DNA from: an uncultured Prevotella sp.
Lineage (GTDB): Bacteria > Bacteroidota > Bacteroidia > Bacteroidales > Bacteroidaceae
Direction of reading: 5' to 3'
DNA: 21,562 nucleotides
Assembly: GCA_900550035.1 (NCBI GenBank)
Contig: URQS01000056.1
Location: forward strand, 1 to 21,562
The notes below the pieces were generated by a model. That model saw only the letters and a program-made list of their open reading frames with translations, did no database searches and was not told where the DNA came from. The position numbers were made by a program, and so were the translations under genes. Shown in pieces: positions 1-8,793 of the stretch; the first letter of the stretch is position 1, and each line of letters starts with the position of its first letter.

Positions 1-743
1 AGCTTAGCCTTGATGAACTCGCGGTTGAGGCGAGCGATGTTGGCGATAGACTCGTTCTTCGGGCACTCAGCCTCGCAAGCGCGGGTGTTGGTGCAGTTAC
101 CGAAGCCGAGCTCCTCCATCTTAGCAATCATAGCCTTGGCACGCTTAGCTGCCTCAGGACGGCCCTGTGGAAGGAGAGCGAGCTGGCTGACCTTAGAGCT
201 TACGAAGAGCATTGCAGAACCGTTCTTGCAGGCTGCTACACAGCAACCGCAACCGATACATGTAGCGCAATCCATTGCCTCGTCAGCGTCTTCCTTCGGG
301 ATGAGGATAGCGTTAGCATCCTGGGGCTGGCCTGTGCGAACGCTAACGTAACCACCTGCCTGCATGATCTTGTCGAATGCAGAGCGGTCTACCATGCAGT
401 CCTTGATAACTGGGAATGCAGCCGAACGCCAAGGCTCAACGGTGATAACATCACCATCGTTGAACTTACGCATGTACAGCTGGCAGGTTGTGGCACCCTG
501 ATTAGGTCCGTGGGGATGACCGTTGATGTAGAGTGAGCACATACCGCAGATACCCTCGCGGCAGTCGTGATCGAATACGAAAGGCTCGTTGCCTTCCTCG
601 ATGAGCTGCTCGTTAAGGATGTCGAGCATCTCAAGGAATGAGGTATCCGTAGGGATATCCTTCATCTCGCGTGTGTCAAAGTGACCCTTGTCCTGCGGGC
701 CGTTCTGACGCCAATATTTCAGTGTGAATGATATATTTGCCAT
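1..743 (-). CDS. frdB: Fumarate reductase/succinate dehydrogenase iron-sulfur subunit (partial, C-terminus off window)
   Basis: This subunit carries electrons between the membrane cytochrome b (quinone side) and the flavoprotein that interconverts fumarate and succinate at the cytoplasmic face of the membrane. 247 residues are visible from the ATG at 743, and the frame runs off the left edge without a stop. An N-terminal ferredoxin-like domain has the 2Fe-2S cysteines C61, C66, C69 and C87 (CREGICGMC). A C-terminal domain has the 4Fe-4S/3Fe-4S cysteines in MDCATCIGCGCCVAAC (about 157-172) and C217, C223 and C227. It lies 8 bases downstream of frdA and is the last visible gene of frdCAB. In anaerobic Bacteroidales this enzyme normally works as fumarate reductase, which is inference here; sequence alone does not fix the direction. 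Confidence 0.95.
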   Translation of the reverse strand, partial: MANISFTLKYWRQNGPQDKGHFDTREMKDIPTDTSFLEMLDILNEQLIEEGNEPFVFDHDCREGICGMCSLYINGHPHGPNQGATTCQLYMRKFNDGDVITVEPWRSAAFPVIKDCMVDRSAFDKIMQAGGYVSVRTGQPQDANAILIPKEDADEAMDCATCIGCGCCVAACKNGSAMLFVSSKVSQLALLPQGRPEAAKRAKAMIAKMEELGFGNCTNTRACEAECPKNESIANIARLNREFIKAK

Positions 744-751
744 AATCTTTA

Positions 752-2734
752 TTAGTTCTTATAGTTACGTGTCTGTACCTTGATTGCCTCGTACTCGAGC
801 GGCTCCTTAATGAGCTCAGGAGCTGTCTCGTCATTGTTCTTGTACTCCCAGCAACCTACATAGAAGAAGTTCTCGTCGTCGCGCTGTGCCTCGCCCTCTG
901 GAGTCTGATGCTCCTCGCGGAAGTGACCACCGCAAGACTCCTCACGTGAGAGGGCGTCGTGTGCGATGAGCTCACCCATGAGGATGAAGTCGCGGAGGTG
1001 GATAGCCTTGTCGAGCTCTACGTTCAAGCCTTCCTTCGATCCAGGGATGAAGAGGTTGGTGTTGAACTCCTTGCGGATCTTCTTGATAAGCTCGATGCCT
1101 TCCTTCAAGCCTTCAGCTGTACGACCCATACCTACGTGCTCCCACATGATGTGGCCAAGTTCTTTGTGGATAGAGTCAACAGAGCGCTTACCCTTGATGT
1201 TCATGAGGCGGTCGATTTCAGCCTGAACACCCTTCTCTGCCTCTGCAAACTCAGGCATATCGGTAGAGAGATGCGGCCAGATAGCCTGGTCGGCGAGGTA
1301 GTTCTGGATGGTGTAAGGCAATACGAAGTAACCATCGGCCAAGCCCTGCATAAGAGCAGAAGCACCAAGACGGTTGGCACCGTGGTCAGAGAAGTTACAC
1401 TCACCGATAGCGAACAGACCTGTGATAGATGTCTGGAGCTCGTAGTCTACCCAAATACCACCCATTGTGTAGTGGATAGCAGGATAGATCATCATCGGGT
1501 TGTAGTACTTAACGCCGTTGATCTCGTTGGCAAGCTCACCCGGGTTAACGTCGGTAATCTCCTCATACATGTCGAAGAGGTTGCCATAACGCTGACGGAT
1601 AACGTCGATGCCGAGACGGTTGATTGACTCAGAGAAGTCGAGGAATACGGCAAGACCGGTGTTGTTCACGCCGAAGCCCTTGTCGCAACGCTCCTTGGCT
1701 GCACGTGAAGCAACGTCACGAGGAACGAGGTTGCCGAATGCCGGATAGCGGCGCTCCAAGTAGTAGTCGCGGTCTTCCTCAGGAATGTCGCTACCCTTCT
1801 TGGTGCCAGCCTGCAGAGCCTTGGCGTCCTCGATGTTCTTCGGTACCCAGATACGACCGTCGTTACGCAGTGACTCTGACATAAGAGTAAGCTTAGACTG
1901 CTTATCGCCGTGTACGGGGATACATGTCGGGTGGATCTGTACGTAGCAAGGATTTGCGAAGTAAGCACCCTTACGATAGCACTGGATAGCAGCTGTACAG
2001 TTGCAACCCATAGCGTTTGTAGAAAGGAAGTATGTGTTGCCATAACCGCCAGTAGCGATAACAACTGCGTTTGCTGAGAAACGCTCAAGCTTACCGGTAA
2101 CGAGGTTCTTGGCGATGATACCACGAGCACGACCGTCAACGATAACTACGTCTTCCATCTCGTAACGAGTATAGAGGAGCACACGGCCTGTGTTAACCTG
2201 CTTTGAAAGTGCTGAGTAAGCACCGAGGAGCAGCTGCTGACCGGTCTGACCCTTAGCGTAGAATGTACGTGACACCTGAGCACCACCGAATGAACGGTTG
2301 GCGAGCATGCCGCCGTACTCACGAGCGAAAGGAACGCCCTGAGCAACGCACTGGTCGATGATGTCGTTTGATACCTCAGCAAGGCGGTATACGTTAGCCT
2401 CACGAGCACGATAGTCACCACCCTTTACTGTATCATAGAACAAACGATATACTGAGTCGCCGTCGTTCTGATAGTTCTTGGCAGCGTTGATACCACCCTG
2501 AGCTGCGATAGAGTGAGCGCGACGCGGAGAGTCCTGGATGCAGAAGTTAAGCACACGGAAACCCATTTCGCCGAGGCTGGCTGCTGCAGAAGCACCTGCA
2601 AGACCTGTACCTACAACGATAATGTCGAGCTTGAGTTTGTTCTTGGGGTTCACCAGACGCTGGTGAGCTTTATAGTTGGTCCACTTCTCGGCCACTGGGC
2701 CTTCAGGGATTCTTGAATTAATAGTCTTAGCCAT
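752..2734 (-). CDS. frdA: Fumarate reductase/succinate dehydrogenase flavoprotein subunit
   Basis: This is the catalytic subunit, which reduces fumarate to succinate (or the reverse) on a covalently bound FAD. It has 660 residues, the usual size for the Bacteroides/Wolinella-type enzyme. The FAD-binding Rossmann motif GTGLAG is at 42-47, and the flavin-attachment segment RRAHSIAAQGG at 71-81 puts the likely FAD-linked histidine at 74. The C-terminal helical region with EESCGGHFREEHQTP is also typical. It follows frdC by 36 bases and precedes frdB by 8 bases, so all three should share one transcript. Long open frames on the opposite strand inside it are shadows. Confidence 0.97.
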   Translation of the reverse strand: MAKTINSRIPEGPVAEKWTNYKAHQRLVNPKNKLKLDIIVVGTGLAGASAAASLGEMGFRVLNFCIQDSPRRAHSIAAQGGINAAKNYQNDGDSVYRLFYDTVKGGDYRAREANVYRLAEVSNDIIDQCVAQGVPFAREYGGMLANRSFGGAQVSRTFYAKGQTGQQLLLGAYSALSKQVNTGRVLLYTRYEMEDVVIVDGRARGIIAKNLVTGKLERFSANAVVIATGGYGNTYFLSTNAMGCNCTAAIQCYRKGAYFANPCYVQIHPTCIPVHGDKQSKLTLMSESLRNDGRIWVPKNIEDAKALQAGTKKGSDIPEEDRDYYLERRYPAFGNLVPRDVASRAAKERCDKGFGVNNTGLAVFLDFSESINRLGIDVIRQRYGNLFDMYEEITDVNPGELANEINGVKYYNPMMIYPAIHYTMGGIWVDYELQTSITGLFAIGECNFSDHGANRLGASALMQGLADGYFVLPYTIQNYLADQAIWPHLSTDMPEFAEAEKGVQAEIDRLMNIKGKRSVDSIHKELGHIMWEHVGMGRTAEGLKEGIELIKKIRKEFNTNLFIPGSKEGLNVELDKAIHLRDFILMGELIAHDALSREESCGGHFREEHQTPEGEAQRDDENFFYVGCWEYKNNDETAPELIKEPLEYEAIKVQTRNYKN

Positions 2735-2770
2735 AATAGAAATTATGATTTTTGAATGTTGATTGTTGAA

Positions 2771-3451
2771 TTAGCAGCAAAGGCTCGGTGCGCAACCAAG
2801 GGCGAAAGCGATTACTACTACGAGGAAACCGAGGATGAGGAGGGTTGAGTAAACCTGACCGATAACCTTCCAACGGTTGAACCATACCTTACCGTTCCAG
2901 CCGAATGTCTGCATTGCGCTCCAGAAGCCGTGTGTGAGGTGGAACCAGAGAGCTACGAGCCATACGATGTAGAGAACTACGTAAACCGGGTTCTTGAATG
3001 TCTCCTGAATCCAGCCGAAGCCGTCAGCAGGATCACATACGCCCTCGAAACCTACAAGCTCAGCAAACATCATGTTGTACCAGAAGTTGAAGAAGTGGAG
3101 CAACAGACCGAGCAGAACGATGATACCGAGTACGAGCATGTTCTGTGATGCCCACTCTACGTTCTGAGGCTTAGCTACAACCTCATAGCGAGAGGTACCG
3201 CGAGCGGCACGGTTCTGCATCGTAAGCCAGAAGGCGTAAACGATGTGGATTACTGCGAGGGCAGCCAAGCCCATTGTCGCAACTACGGCATACCAGTTGG
3301 CACCGAGTAACTCACAGATAGTGTTGTAAGCGTCTCCAGAGAAGAGAGCTGCAACATTCATTGACATGTGGAATGTCAGGAATAGAACAAGGGCGACACC
3401 AGTCAAGGCCATCACCACCTTTCTACCGATAGATGAATTGATTAACCACAT
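2771..3451 (-). CDS. frdC: Succinate dehydrogenase/fumarate reductase cytochrome b subunit
   Basis: This is the membrane anchor that passes electrons from menaquinol to the iron-sulfur subunit, or back. The 226-residue protein has about five hydrophobic helices and several histidines inside or beside them (H28 in FLTFHMSMN, LLLHFFNFWY, LWFHLTHGFW), as expected for a di-heme cytochrome b of the single-subunit type (type B quinol:fumarate reductases). It is the first gene of the operon. The ATG at 3451 opens MWLINSSIGRK, the usual N-terminus before helix I. A promoter with good spacing lies upstream at 3580-3610, leaving an untranslated leader of roughly 120 bases. Confidence 0.94.
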   Translation of the reverse strand: MWLINSSIGRKVVMALTGVALVLFLTFHMSMNVAALFSGDAYNTICELLGANWYAVVATMGLAALAVIHIVYAFWLTMQNRAARGTSRYEVVAKPQNVEWASQNMLVLGIIVLLGLLLHFFNFWYNMMFAELVGFEGVCDPADGFGWIQETFKNPVYVVLYIVWLVALWFHLTHGFWSAMQTFGWNGKVWFNRWKVIGQVYSTLLILGFLVVVIAFALGCAPSLCC

Positions 3452-3579
3452 AAATGATTTGAAATTTAAATTATTAACTGTTAGAATTATTGATGTTTCA
3501 TTCCTTAAGGTTACACAGTTATTTAAAGGCTGTTCACACTATACTATATAATAGGTATAGGCCATATCCTTACAGTCTG

Positions 3580-3610
3580 CAAAAATACTGAAATTTGATG
3601 ATAAATCAAA
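3580..3610 (-). promoter_or_regulatory. Promoter of the frdCAB operon (Bacteroidota type)
   Basis: Read on the minus strand, TTTG (3610-3607), exactly 19 bases, then TATTTTTG (3587-3580), which fits the TAnnTTTG -7 box of Bacteroidota sigma-ABfr promoters. Transcription would begin near 3573, giving a leader of about 120 bases before frdC. The pattern is seen directly; its activity is inferred. Confidence 0.6.
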
Positions 3611-3641
3611 CTATTTCTCTCCAAAAATCATTTTTTATTCT

Positions 3642-3649
3642 TAATTTTG
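3642..3649 (+). promoter_or_regulatory. Candidate -7 box upstream of mnmG
   Basis: TAATTTTG matches TAnnTTTG and would start transcription near 3656. I see no TTTG at the expected distance upstream, so only half of the promoter is supported. It implies a leader of about 60 bases if translation starts at 3716. Confidence 0.35.
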
Positions 3650-3715
3650 CGAGCATGAAACTTAGGAGGTATGGCTTGGGGCTGTACCGCACAAATTAAC
3701 ACCGACAAGCAATAT

Positions 3716-5586
3716 ATGATTTTCAACTACGACGTTATAGTCATCGGAGGCGGACATGCCGGATGCGAGGCTGCCACAGCAGCAGCACGTATGGGCGCCA
3801 AGACATGTCTGGTGACGATGGATATGAACAAGATTGGACAGATGAGCTGCAACCCTGCCATTGGCGGAATCGCCAAGGGACAGATTGTGCGCGAGATTGA
3901 TGCGCTGGGAGGCGAGATGGGGCTCGTGACGGATGCTACTTCTATACAGTTCCGTATGCTCAACCGTGGCAAAGGACCTGCCGTTTGGAGTCCACGTGCA
4001 CAATGCGACCGCGGCAAATTCATCTGGGAGTGGCGCACACTCTCGACCGTGTCGACGGATTGGACATCTGGCAGGACGAGGCATGCGAACTCCTGGTGGA
4101 GAAAGGCGAAGCGGTTGGAGTGGAAACGGTGTGGGGCGTGACGTTCCGCGCTAAAGCTGTAATCATCACAGCGGGCACATTCCTCAACGGACTGATGCAC
4201 GTGGGACGCAAGCAGGTGCCGGGCGGACGATGCGCCGAACCTGCCGTACTGCACTTCACCGAGAGCATCACCCGACACGGCATCACTTCACAGCGAATGA
4301 AGACGGGCACACCGGTACGCATAGACCGACGCTCCGTACACTTCGAGGACATGGAATGCCAACCCGGCGAAACCGACTATCACGGTTTCTCCTATATGAC
4401 ATCACCACGCCACTTGCAACAGCTTCCATGCTGGACAACTTATACTAATAAGGAGGTGCACGAGACGCTGCGCGCTGCCATTGCCGAATCGCCTCTCTAT
4501 AACGGACAGATTCAGTCAACGGGTCCACGCTACTGCCCCTCGATAGAAACCAAACTCGTGACATTCCCCGACAAGGACCAACATCCGCTCTTTCTCGAAC
4601 CTGAGGGCGAGGACACCAACGAGATGTATCTTAACGGTTTTTCTTCGTCCATGCCGATGGACGTCCAGCTCGCCGCCTTGAAGAAAATAAAGGCTTTCCG
4701 TGATATAAAAGTCTACCGACCGGGCTACGCCATAGAGTACGACTACTTCGACCCTACGCAGCTGAAGCCGTCGTTGGAGTCGAAGATAGTAAAGGGTCTG
4801 TTCTTCGCAGGCCAGGTCAACGGCACAACAGGATATGAGGAAGCCGGCGGACAAGGCACCATTGCCGGCATCAACGCTGCCCTACTCTGCGGCGGCAGCG
4901 AACCATACATCATGAAGCGCGACGAAGGCTACATCGGAGTGCTCATCGACGACCTCACAACTAAGGGTGTTGACGAACCGTATCGCATGTTCACCTCACG
5001 AGCCGAATACCGCATACTGCTCCGTCAAGACAATGCCGACGCCCGACTCACCGAAACGGCTTACAACCTCGGACTCGCCTCGCGCGAACGTTACGACCAT
5101 TGGCTTAAGAAGAAGGCGGAGATTGAGCGCATAGTCAACTTCTGCAACTCTACCAACGTGAAGCCTCGCGACGTAAACGCAGCTCTCGAATCGTTCGGTA
5201 CAACTCCTATGCAGTTCGGCGCTACAATATCGAGTTTGATAGCCCGACCGCAACTCTCCATCAAACAACTCGCTTCTGCCATCGCCCCACTCCATGCTGC
5301 ACTCGATACGGACGATACAAGACGCGACGAAATAATCGAAGCAGCCGAGATACTCATCAAGTACGACGGCTACATCAAACGCGAACGACAGATAGCCGAC
5401 AAAATGCACCGCCTCGAAGACATCCGTATCAAAGGACATTTCAACTACGAAGAGCTCCACGAGATTTCTACCGAGGGCAGGCAGAAACTTATGCGCATCA
5501 ATCCCGAGACACTCGGACAAGCATCACGCATTCCTGGCGTGTCGCCCAGCGACATCAACGTACTGCTGGTTCTGATGCATCGATAG
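3716..5586 (+). pseudogene. mnmG: tRNA uridine-5-carboxymethylaminomethyl modification enzyme MnmG, broken by a one-base frameshift
   Basis: MnmG (GidA), with MnmE, modifies the wobble uridine of certain tRNAs using FAD. The first part starts MIFNYDVIVIGGGHAG (GxGxxG at 11-16) and runs in one frame through SPRAQCDRGKFIWEWR, ending at codon 4034-4036. The match then continues only in the -1 frame from 4036 (HTLDRVDGLDIWQDEA...) to the stop at 5586. Joining the parts (107 + 516 residues) gives about 623 residues, the normal family length, with no residues missing. The simplest explanation is loss of one C in a CGCCAC run at 4034-4038. As written, the first frame stops at 4141 with only part of the FAD domain, and an ATG at 3985 in the second frame could give only a fragment lacking the FAD-binding N-terminus. 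I chose 3716 as start over 3671 because the family begins just before the YDVIVIG strand; an AGGAGG at 3664-3669 sits too close to 3671. It may be a true mutation or a base-calling error. Confidence 0.9.
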
Positions 5587-6010
5587 AGAGAATGTTGAAT
5601 GTGGAGTGTTGAATGTGGATTTATTCGCGGCTACGCCTGCGATTTTGAATTGCAAACTTCTGAATTAGGAGTTACGGACTTCAAAATTATGAGCAATGAA
5701 TTTAAGAACCACAAATTCTAAGTTGGGCTGTACAAGCGATGCAAAACAAACCATAGGAGGCTATGGCGTCCTCGCCATAGCCTGAGCAGCAAACCGATTC
5801 AATAAATCGTAGCACAAAGAAAGCATGCGATACAAAGCCCCATCGAAATACAATTGCACAACTCTTCAATTCATAATTGAACAACTCAAAGGCGAAGCCA
5901 CAGCCAAGAGTAATTCATAATTGAACAACTCAAAAGCGCAGGCGTAGCCGAGCACAATTCAAAACTCAAAATTCCTAATTCCTAATTCCAGCGGCATGCC
6001 GCTGGCTTCT
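5587..6010. repeat. Non-coding stretch with short direct and inverted repeats
   Basis: No credible gene is present between mnmG and apt. Visible structures are: a 13-base direct repeat TGTTGAATGTGGA at 5593-5605 and 5607-5619; a hairpin with 10-bp arms AGGCTATGGC/GCCATAGCCT at 5758-5767 and 5774-5783, with no T-run after it; a 23-base direct repeat at 5869-5891 and 5913-5935 (starting AATTCATAATTG); CGGCTACGCC at 5628-5637, the reverse complement of GGCGTAGCCG at 5941-5950; and an 18-base perfect palindrome CCAGCGGCATGCCGCTGG at 5988-6005. AT-rich 'attcaaaattc' filler with GC-rich palindromic inserts suggests degenerate interspersed repeats. Confidence 0.7.
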
Positions 6011-6026
6011 CGTTCCACGTGAAACA
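6011..6026. other. parS-like ParB-binding site 1
   Basis: CGTTCCACGTGAAACA matches the widely conserved chromosomal parS consensus TGTTNCACGTGAAACA at every fixed position except the first. ParB binds such sites to form the segregation complex handled by ParA and SMC, usually near the replication origin. The site is intergenic, 34 bases before apt. A second one lies at 6773-6788. Binding is inferred from the match. Confidence 0.65.
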
Positions 6027-6060
6027 AAAAGAACAACGAATTTAATCAAATCAACTGATA

Positions 6061-6591
6061 ATGAACAACAAACTATTGCTTGACAATCTGCGTTGTATAC
6101 CAGATTGGCCGAAAAAGGGAGTCAACTTCCGAGACGTGACAACACTCTTCAAGAGTAGCGAATGCCTGAAAGAGATTTGCGACGAGATGTACGATCTCTA
6201 CAAAGACAAGGGCATTACAAAGATAGTAGGAATCGAGTCGCGCGGCTTCGTAATGTCGTCTGCCCTCGCCCTGCGCTTGAATGCCGGAGTGGTATTATGC
6301 CGCAAGCCTGGCAAACTGCCCTGCGATACTGTGCAGGAAAGCTACGCCAAGGAGTATGGCAAGGACACCATCGAAATCCACAAGGATGCAATCAACGAGA
6401 ACGATGTAATCCTGCTGCACGACGACCTGCTTGCCACAGGCGGCACAATGCAGGCTGCCTGCAATCTCGTCAAGAAGTTCCATCCCAAGAAGGTATACTG
6501 CAACTTCATCATCGAACTCGTAAACGAGGGACTGAACGGACGCGCAGACTTCGACAAGGACATAGAGATTACATCGCTCATTCAGATATAA
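6061..6591 (+). CDS. apt: Adenine phosphoribosyltransferase
   Basis: This cytoplasmic salvage enzyme makes AMP from adenine and phosphoribosyl pyrophosphate. The 176-residue protein has the usual family length. It begins with the typical IPDWPKKGVNFRDVTTLF segment (about 13-30), has GIESRGFVMSSALA (about 57-70) and RKPGKLP (81-87), and carries the PRPP-binding loop VILLHDDLLATGGT at about 116-129. The ATG at 6061 is the only sensible start. The gene stands alone between two parS-like sites and is closed by a strong terminator at 6630-6703. Its position between mnmG and uvrC fits the order commonly seen in Bacteroidales. Confidence 0.97.
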   Translation: MNNKLLLDNLRCIPDWPKKGVNFRDVTTLFKSSECLKEICDEMYDLYKDKGITKIVGIESRGFVMSSALALRLNAGVVLCRKPGKLPCDTVQESYAKEYGKDTIEIHKDAINENDVILLHDDLLATGGTMQAACNLVKKFHPKKVYCNFIIELVNEGLNGRADFDKDIEITSLIQI

Positions 6592-6629
6592 TGAAGAGTC
6601 GTACAAATATCAAAGAAACAACAAACCAA

Positions 6630-6703
6630 AGAGGAGGCGTCTCATCTCTGATACAGGCGAAGCCACAGGCGGATGTATCGGAGACTCGATGCTTCCTCTT
6701 TTC
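6630..6703 (+). terminator. Long hairpin terminator after apt
   Basis: AGAGGAGGCGTC (6630-6641) pairs with GATGCTTCCTCT (6688-6699), allowing G-U pairs. After a 4-base internal loop, CTCTGATACA (6646-6655) pairs with TGTATCGGAG (6674-6683). The apical loop is 18 bases and a short T run follows. The stem totals about 22 bp. AGGCGAAGCCACAG at 6655-6668, mostly in the loop, also occurs at 5891-5904 on the other side of apt. Confidence 0.7.
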
Positions 6704-6772
6704 ATATATAAACCAGCCCTAAGCTTACACCCAAAGCAGTATGGGCAGCGATACACAGGACGAACAGGTTAT

Positions 6773-6788
6773 AGTTACACGTGAAACA
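6773..6788. other. parS-like ParB-binding site 2
   Basis: AGTTACACGTGAAACA matches TGTTNCACGTGAAACA at all fixed positions but the first. It lies 68 bases before uvrC and 762 bases from the first site, in the same orientation. Two such close matches in the two intergenic gaps around one gene are unlikely to be chance. Confidence 0.65.
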
Positions 6789-6856
6789 ACAGGAGGCAAA
6801 ACTCTTAGTTTCAAGCAAGTTACAGGCAACTACATTCTAACAAAACAACGAGCAAC

Positions 6857-8689
6857 ATGACAAGAGAAGAGAACGAGAAGCGCATTGAACGACTCAAGAA
6901 CATCGTGCTGAACATGCCCGACAAGCCGGGCAGCTATCAGTTTTACGATGCCGACCATACCATTATATACGTGGGCAAAGCTAAGCGTCTGAAGCAACGC
7001 GTGTCGTCTTATTTCCACAAGGAGGTAGATCGCTTCAAGACTAAGGTTCTCGTCTCAAAGATAGAGGACATAAGCTACACTGTTGTGAACACCGAAGAGG
7101 ACGCACTACTGCTCGAAAACAGCCTTATAAAGAAGTATAATCCTCGCTACAACGTATTGCTCAAGGACGGCAAGACATACCCCAGCATCTGCATAACTAA
7201 CGAATATCTGCCGCGCGTATTCAAGACACGACAGATAAACAAACGCTTCGGAACATTCTTCGGACCATACTCGCATACTGGCAGCATGTTCGCCGTTCTC
7301 GAACTAATACACAAACTCTACAAGCCTCGCACTTGCCGAATGCCGATAACGAAGGAAGGTATAGAACAGGGCAAGTACAAGCCGTGTCTGGAATATCACA
7401 TACACAACTGCAAGGCACCTTGTTGCGGCAAGCAATCGCTGGAGGATTATCAGGCATCGATAGCCCAGGCGCGTGAGATATTGAAGGGCAACACGCGCGA
7501 ACTCTCGCAGCACGTTTTCGAGGAAATGCAGCAAAAGGCGGCTGAACTGAAGTTTGAGGAAGCCGAGGAATTAAAGCAGAAATACATGCTTATCGAGAGT
7601 TTCTGCGCCAAAAGCGAGGTTGTCAGCCACACGATAACCGACGTTGACGTATTCACTATTGTCGACGACGAGCACAACCGTACCGCTTTCATCAATTACA
7701 TTCACGTAAAGAACGGAAGCGTCAACCAGAGTTTCACATTCGAATACAAACGAAAACTGGACGAAACCGACCGCGAACTGCTACTGACGGCTATCCCCGA
7801 AATACGCGAACGTTTCCAGAGCAAGGCCAAGGAGATAATCGTCCCGTTCGACATGGAGTGGCAACTGAACGAGGCGCAGTTCTTCGTTCCGCAACGAGGC
7901 GACAAGAAACACCTGCTCGAACTCGGCGAAATGAACTGCCGGCAGTATAAGTTCGACCGACTAAAGCAGGCCGAAAAGCTCAATCCCGAGCAGAAACAGA
8001 CACGTCTTATGAAGGAATTGCAGCAGAAACTACAGCTCGCCAAGCTGCCGTATCAGATCGAATGTTTCGACAACTCCAACATTTCGGGCACCGATGCCGT
8101 GGCTGGCTGCATAGTGTTCAAGGGTATGAAACCGTCGAAAAAGGACTATCGCAAATACAACATCAAGACTGTAGAGGGTCCCGACGACTACGCTTCGATG
8201 CAGGAAGTGGTGCGCCGACGCTATACTCGAATGATGGAAGAAGGCACTACCCTGCCCGACCTCATTATCACCGACGGTGGATTGGGTCAGATGAGCGTGG
8301 TGCGACAGGTGGTAGAGGGCGAACTCGGGCTCCACATTCCCATTGCCGGACTGGCAAAGGACGACCGCCACCGCACCAACGAACTGCTATATGGCAACCC
8401 TCCCAAGACTATTGCCCTGAAGACGGATTCCGAGCTCTTCCACGTTCTCACACGCATCCAGGACGAAGTACACCGCTATGCAATACAGTTTCACCGCGAC
8501 AAGCGTTCAAAACACGCCCTACATAGCGCACTCGACGACATCCCGGGCATAGGACCAGCCACACGCGAGAAGCTACTCAACGAGTTCAAAAACGTAAAGC
8601 GCATACGCGAGACTTCGTTCGAGGCGCTTTCGGCAGTCATAGGAGCAAGCAAAGCAACAAAAGTGATGGAAAGTTTAGGCAACAAATAA
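6857..8689 (+). CDS. uvrC: Excinuclease ABC subunit UvrC
   Basis: UvrC makes the two cuts around bulky DNA lesions in nucleotide excision repair, after UvrA and UvrB have located the damage. The 610 residues are full length. The domains run in order: an N-terminal GIY-YIG nuclease (GSY at 25-27, YVG at 38-40, followed by KAKRLKQRVSSYF); a UVR motif that contacts UvrB (QQKAAELKFEEAEELKQKY, about 226-244); the RNase H-like nuclease domain (IECFDNSNISGTDAVAG, and TDGGLGQM further on); and a C-terminal helix-hairpin-helix (LDDIPGIGPATREKLL). No Shine-Dalgarno is evident, which is normal in this phylum. A parS-like site lies in its upstream region. Confidence 0.97.
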   Translation: MTREENEKRIERLKNIVLNMPDKPGSYQFYDADHTIIYVGKAKRLKQRVSSYFHKEVDRFKTKVLVSKIEDISYTVVNTEEDALLLENSLIKKYNPRYNVLLKDGKTYPSICITNEYLPRVFKTRQINKRFGTFFGPYSHTGSMFAVLELIHKLYKPRTCRMPITKEGIEQGKYKPCLEYHIHNCKAPCCGKQSLEDYQASIAQAREILKGNTRELSQHVFEEMQQKAAELKFEEAEELKQKYMLIESFCAKSEVVSHTITDVDVFTIVDDEHNRTAFINYIHVKNGSVNQSFTFEYKRKLDETDRELLLTAIPEIRERFQSKAKEIIVPFDMEWQLNEAQFFVPQRGDKKHLLELGEMNCRQYKFDRLKQAEKLNPEQKQTRLMKELQQKLQLAKLPYQIECFDNSNISGTDAVAGCIVFKGMKPSKKDYRKYNIKTVEGPDDYASMQEVVRRRYTRMMEEGTTLPDLIITDGGLGQMSVVRQVVEGELGLHIPIAGLAKDDRHRTNELLYGNPPKTIALKTDSELFHVLTRIQDEVHRYAIQFHRDKRSKHALHSALDDIPGIGPATREKLLNEFKNVKRIRETSFEALSAVIGASKATKVMESLGNK

Positions 8690-8793
8690 CATATTCCAAT
8701 CTAATAAAAATAATGGAAATAAAAAAAGCACTACTTCAGAGAAGGTTGGTATTGCCTACTCACAAGCATGCAAATTCTACTTGTTGAATAAGC

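Noticed and set aside
941..950. CTCACGTGAG and GCACGTGAAGCA (near 1702) as further parS sites
   Set aside because: They share only the CACGTG core and lie inside frdA coding sequence with several mismatches to the parS consensus.
959..1627. 222-residue plus-strand open frame
   Set aside because: It is antisense to frdA, whose family motifs are clear, and shows no recognisable protein features.
3655..3699. 14-codon leader frame (MKLRRYGLGLYRTN) ahead of mnmG
   Set aside because: It would begin almost at the proposed transcription start, and there is no attenuator-like structure or gene logic to support a leader peptide.
4020..4045. Programmed -1 frameshifting in mnmG
   Set aside because: There is no X XXY YYZ slippery heptamer at the switch point (TGGCGCACAC), and mnmG is not known to use frameshifting. 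A lost base explains it better.
5758..5783. 10-bp hairpin as an mnmG terminator
   Set aside because: No T-run follows on either strand and it lies about 170 bases past the stop, so it is listed only as a repeat.
5587..6060. Replication origin beside mnmG
   Set aside because: Despite the parS-like site and mnmG, I found no good DnaA boxes (closest is TGTGGATTT), and dnaA is not in the window.
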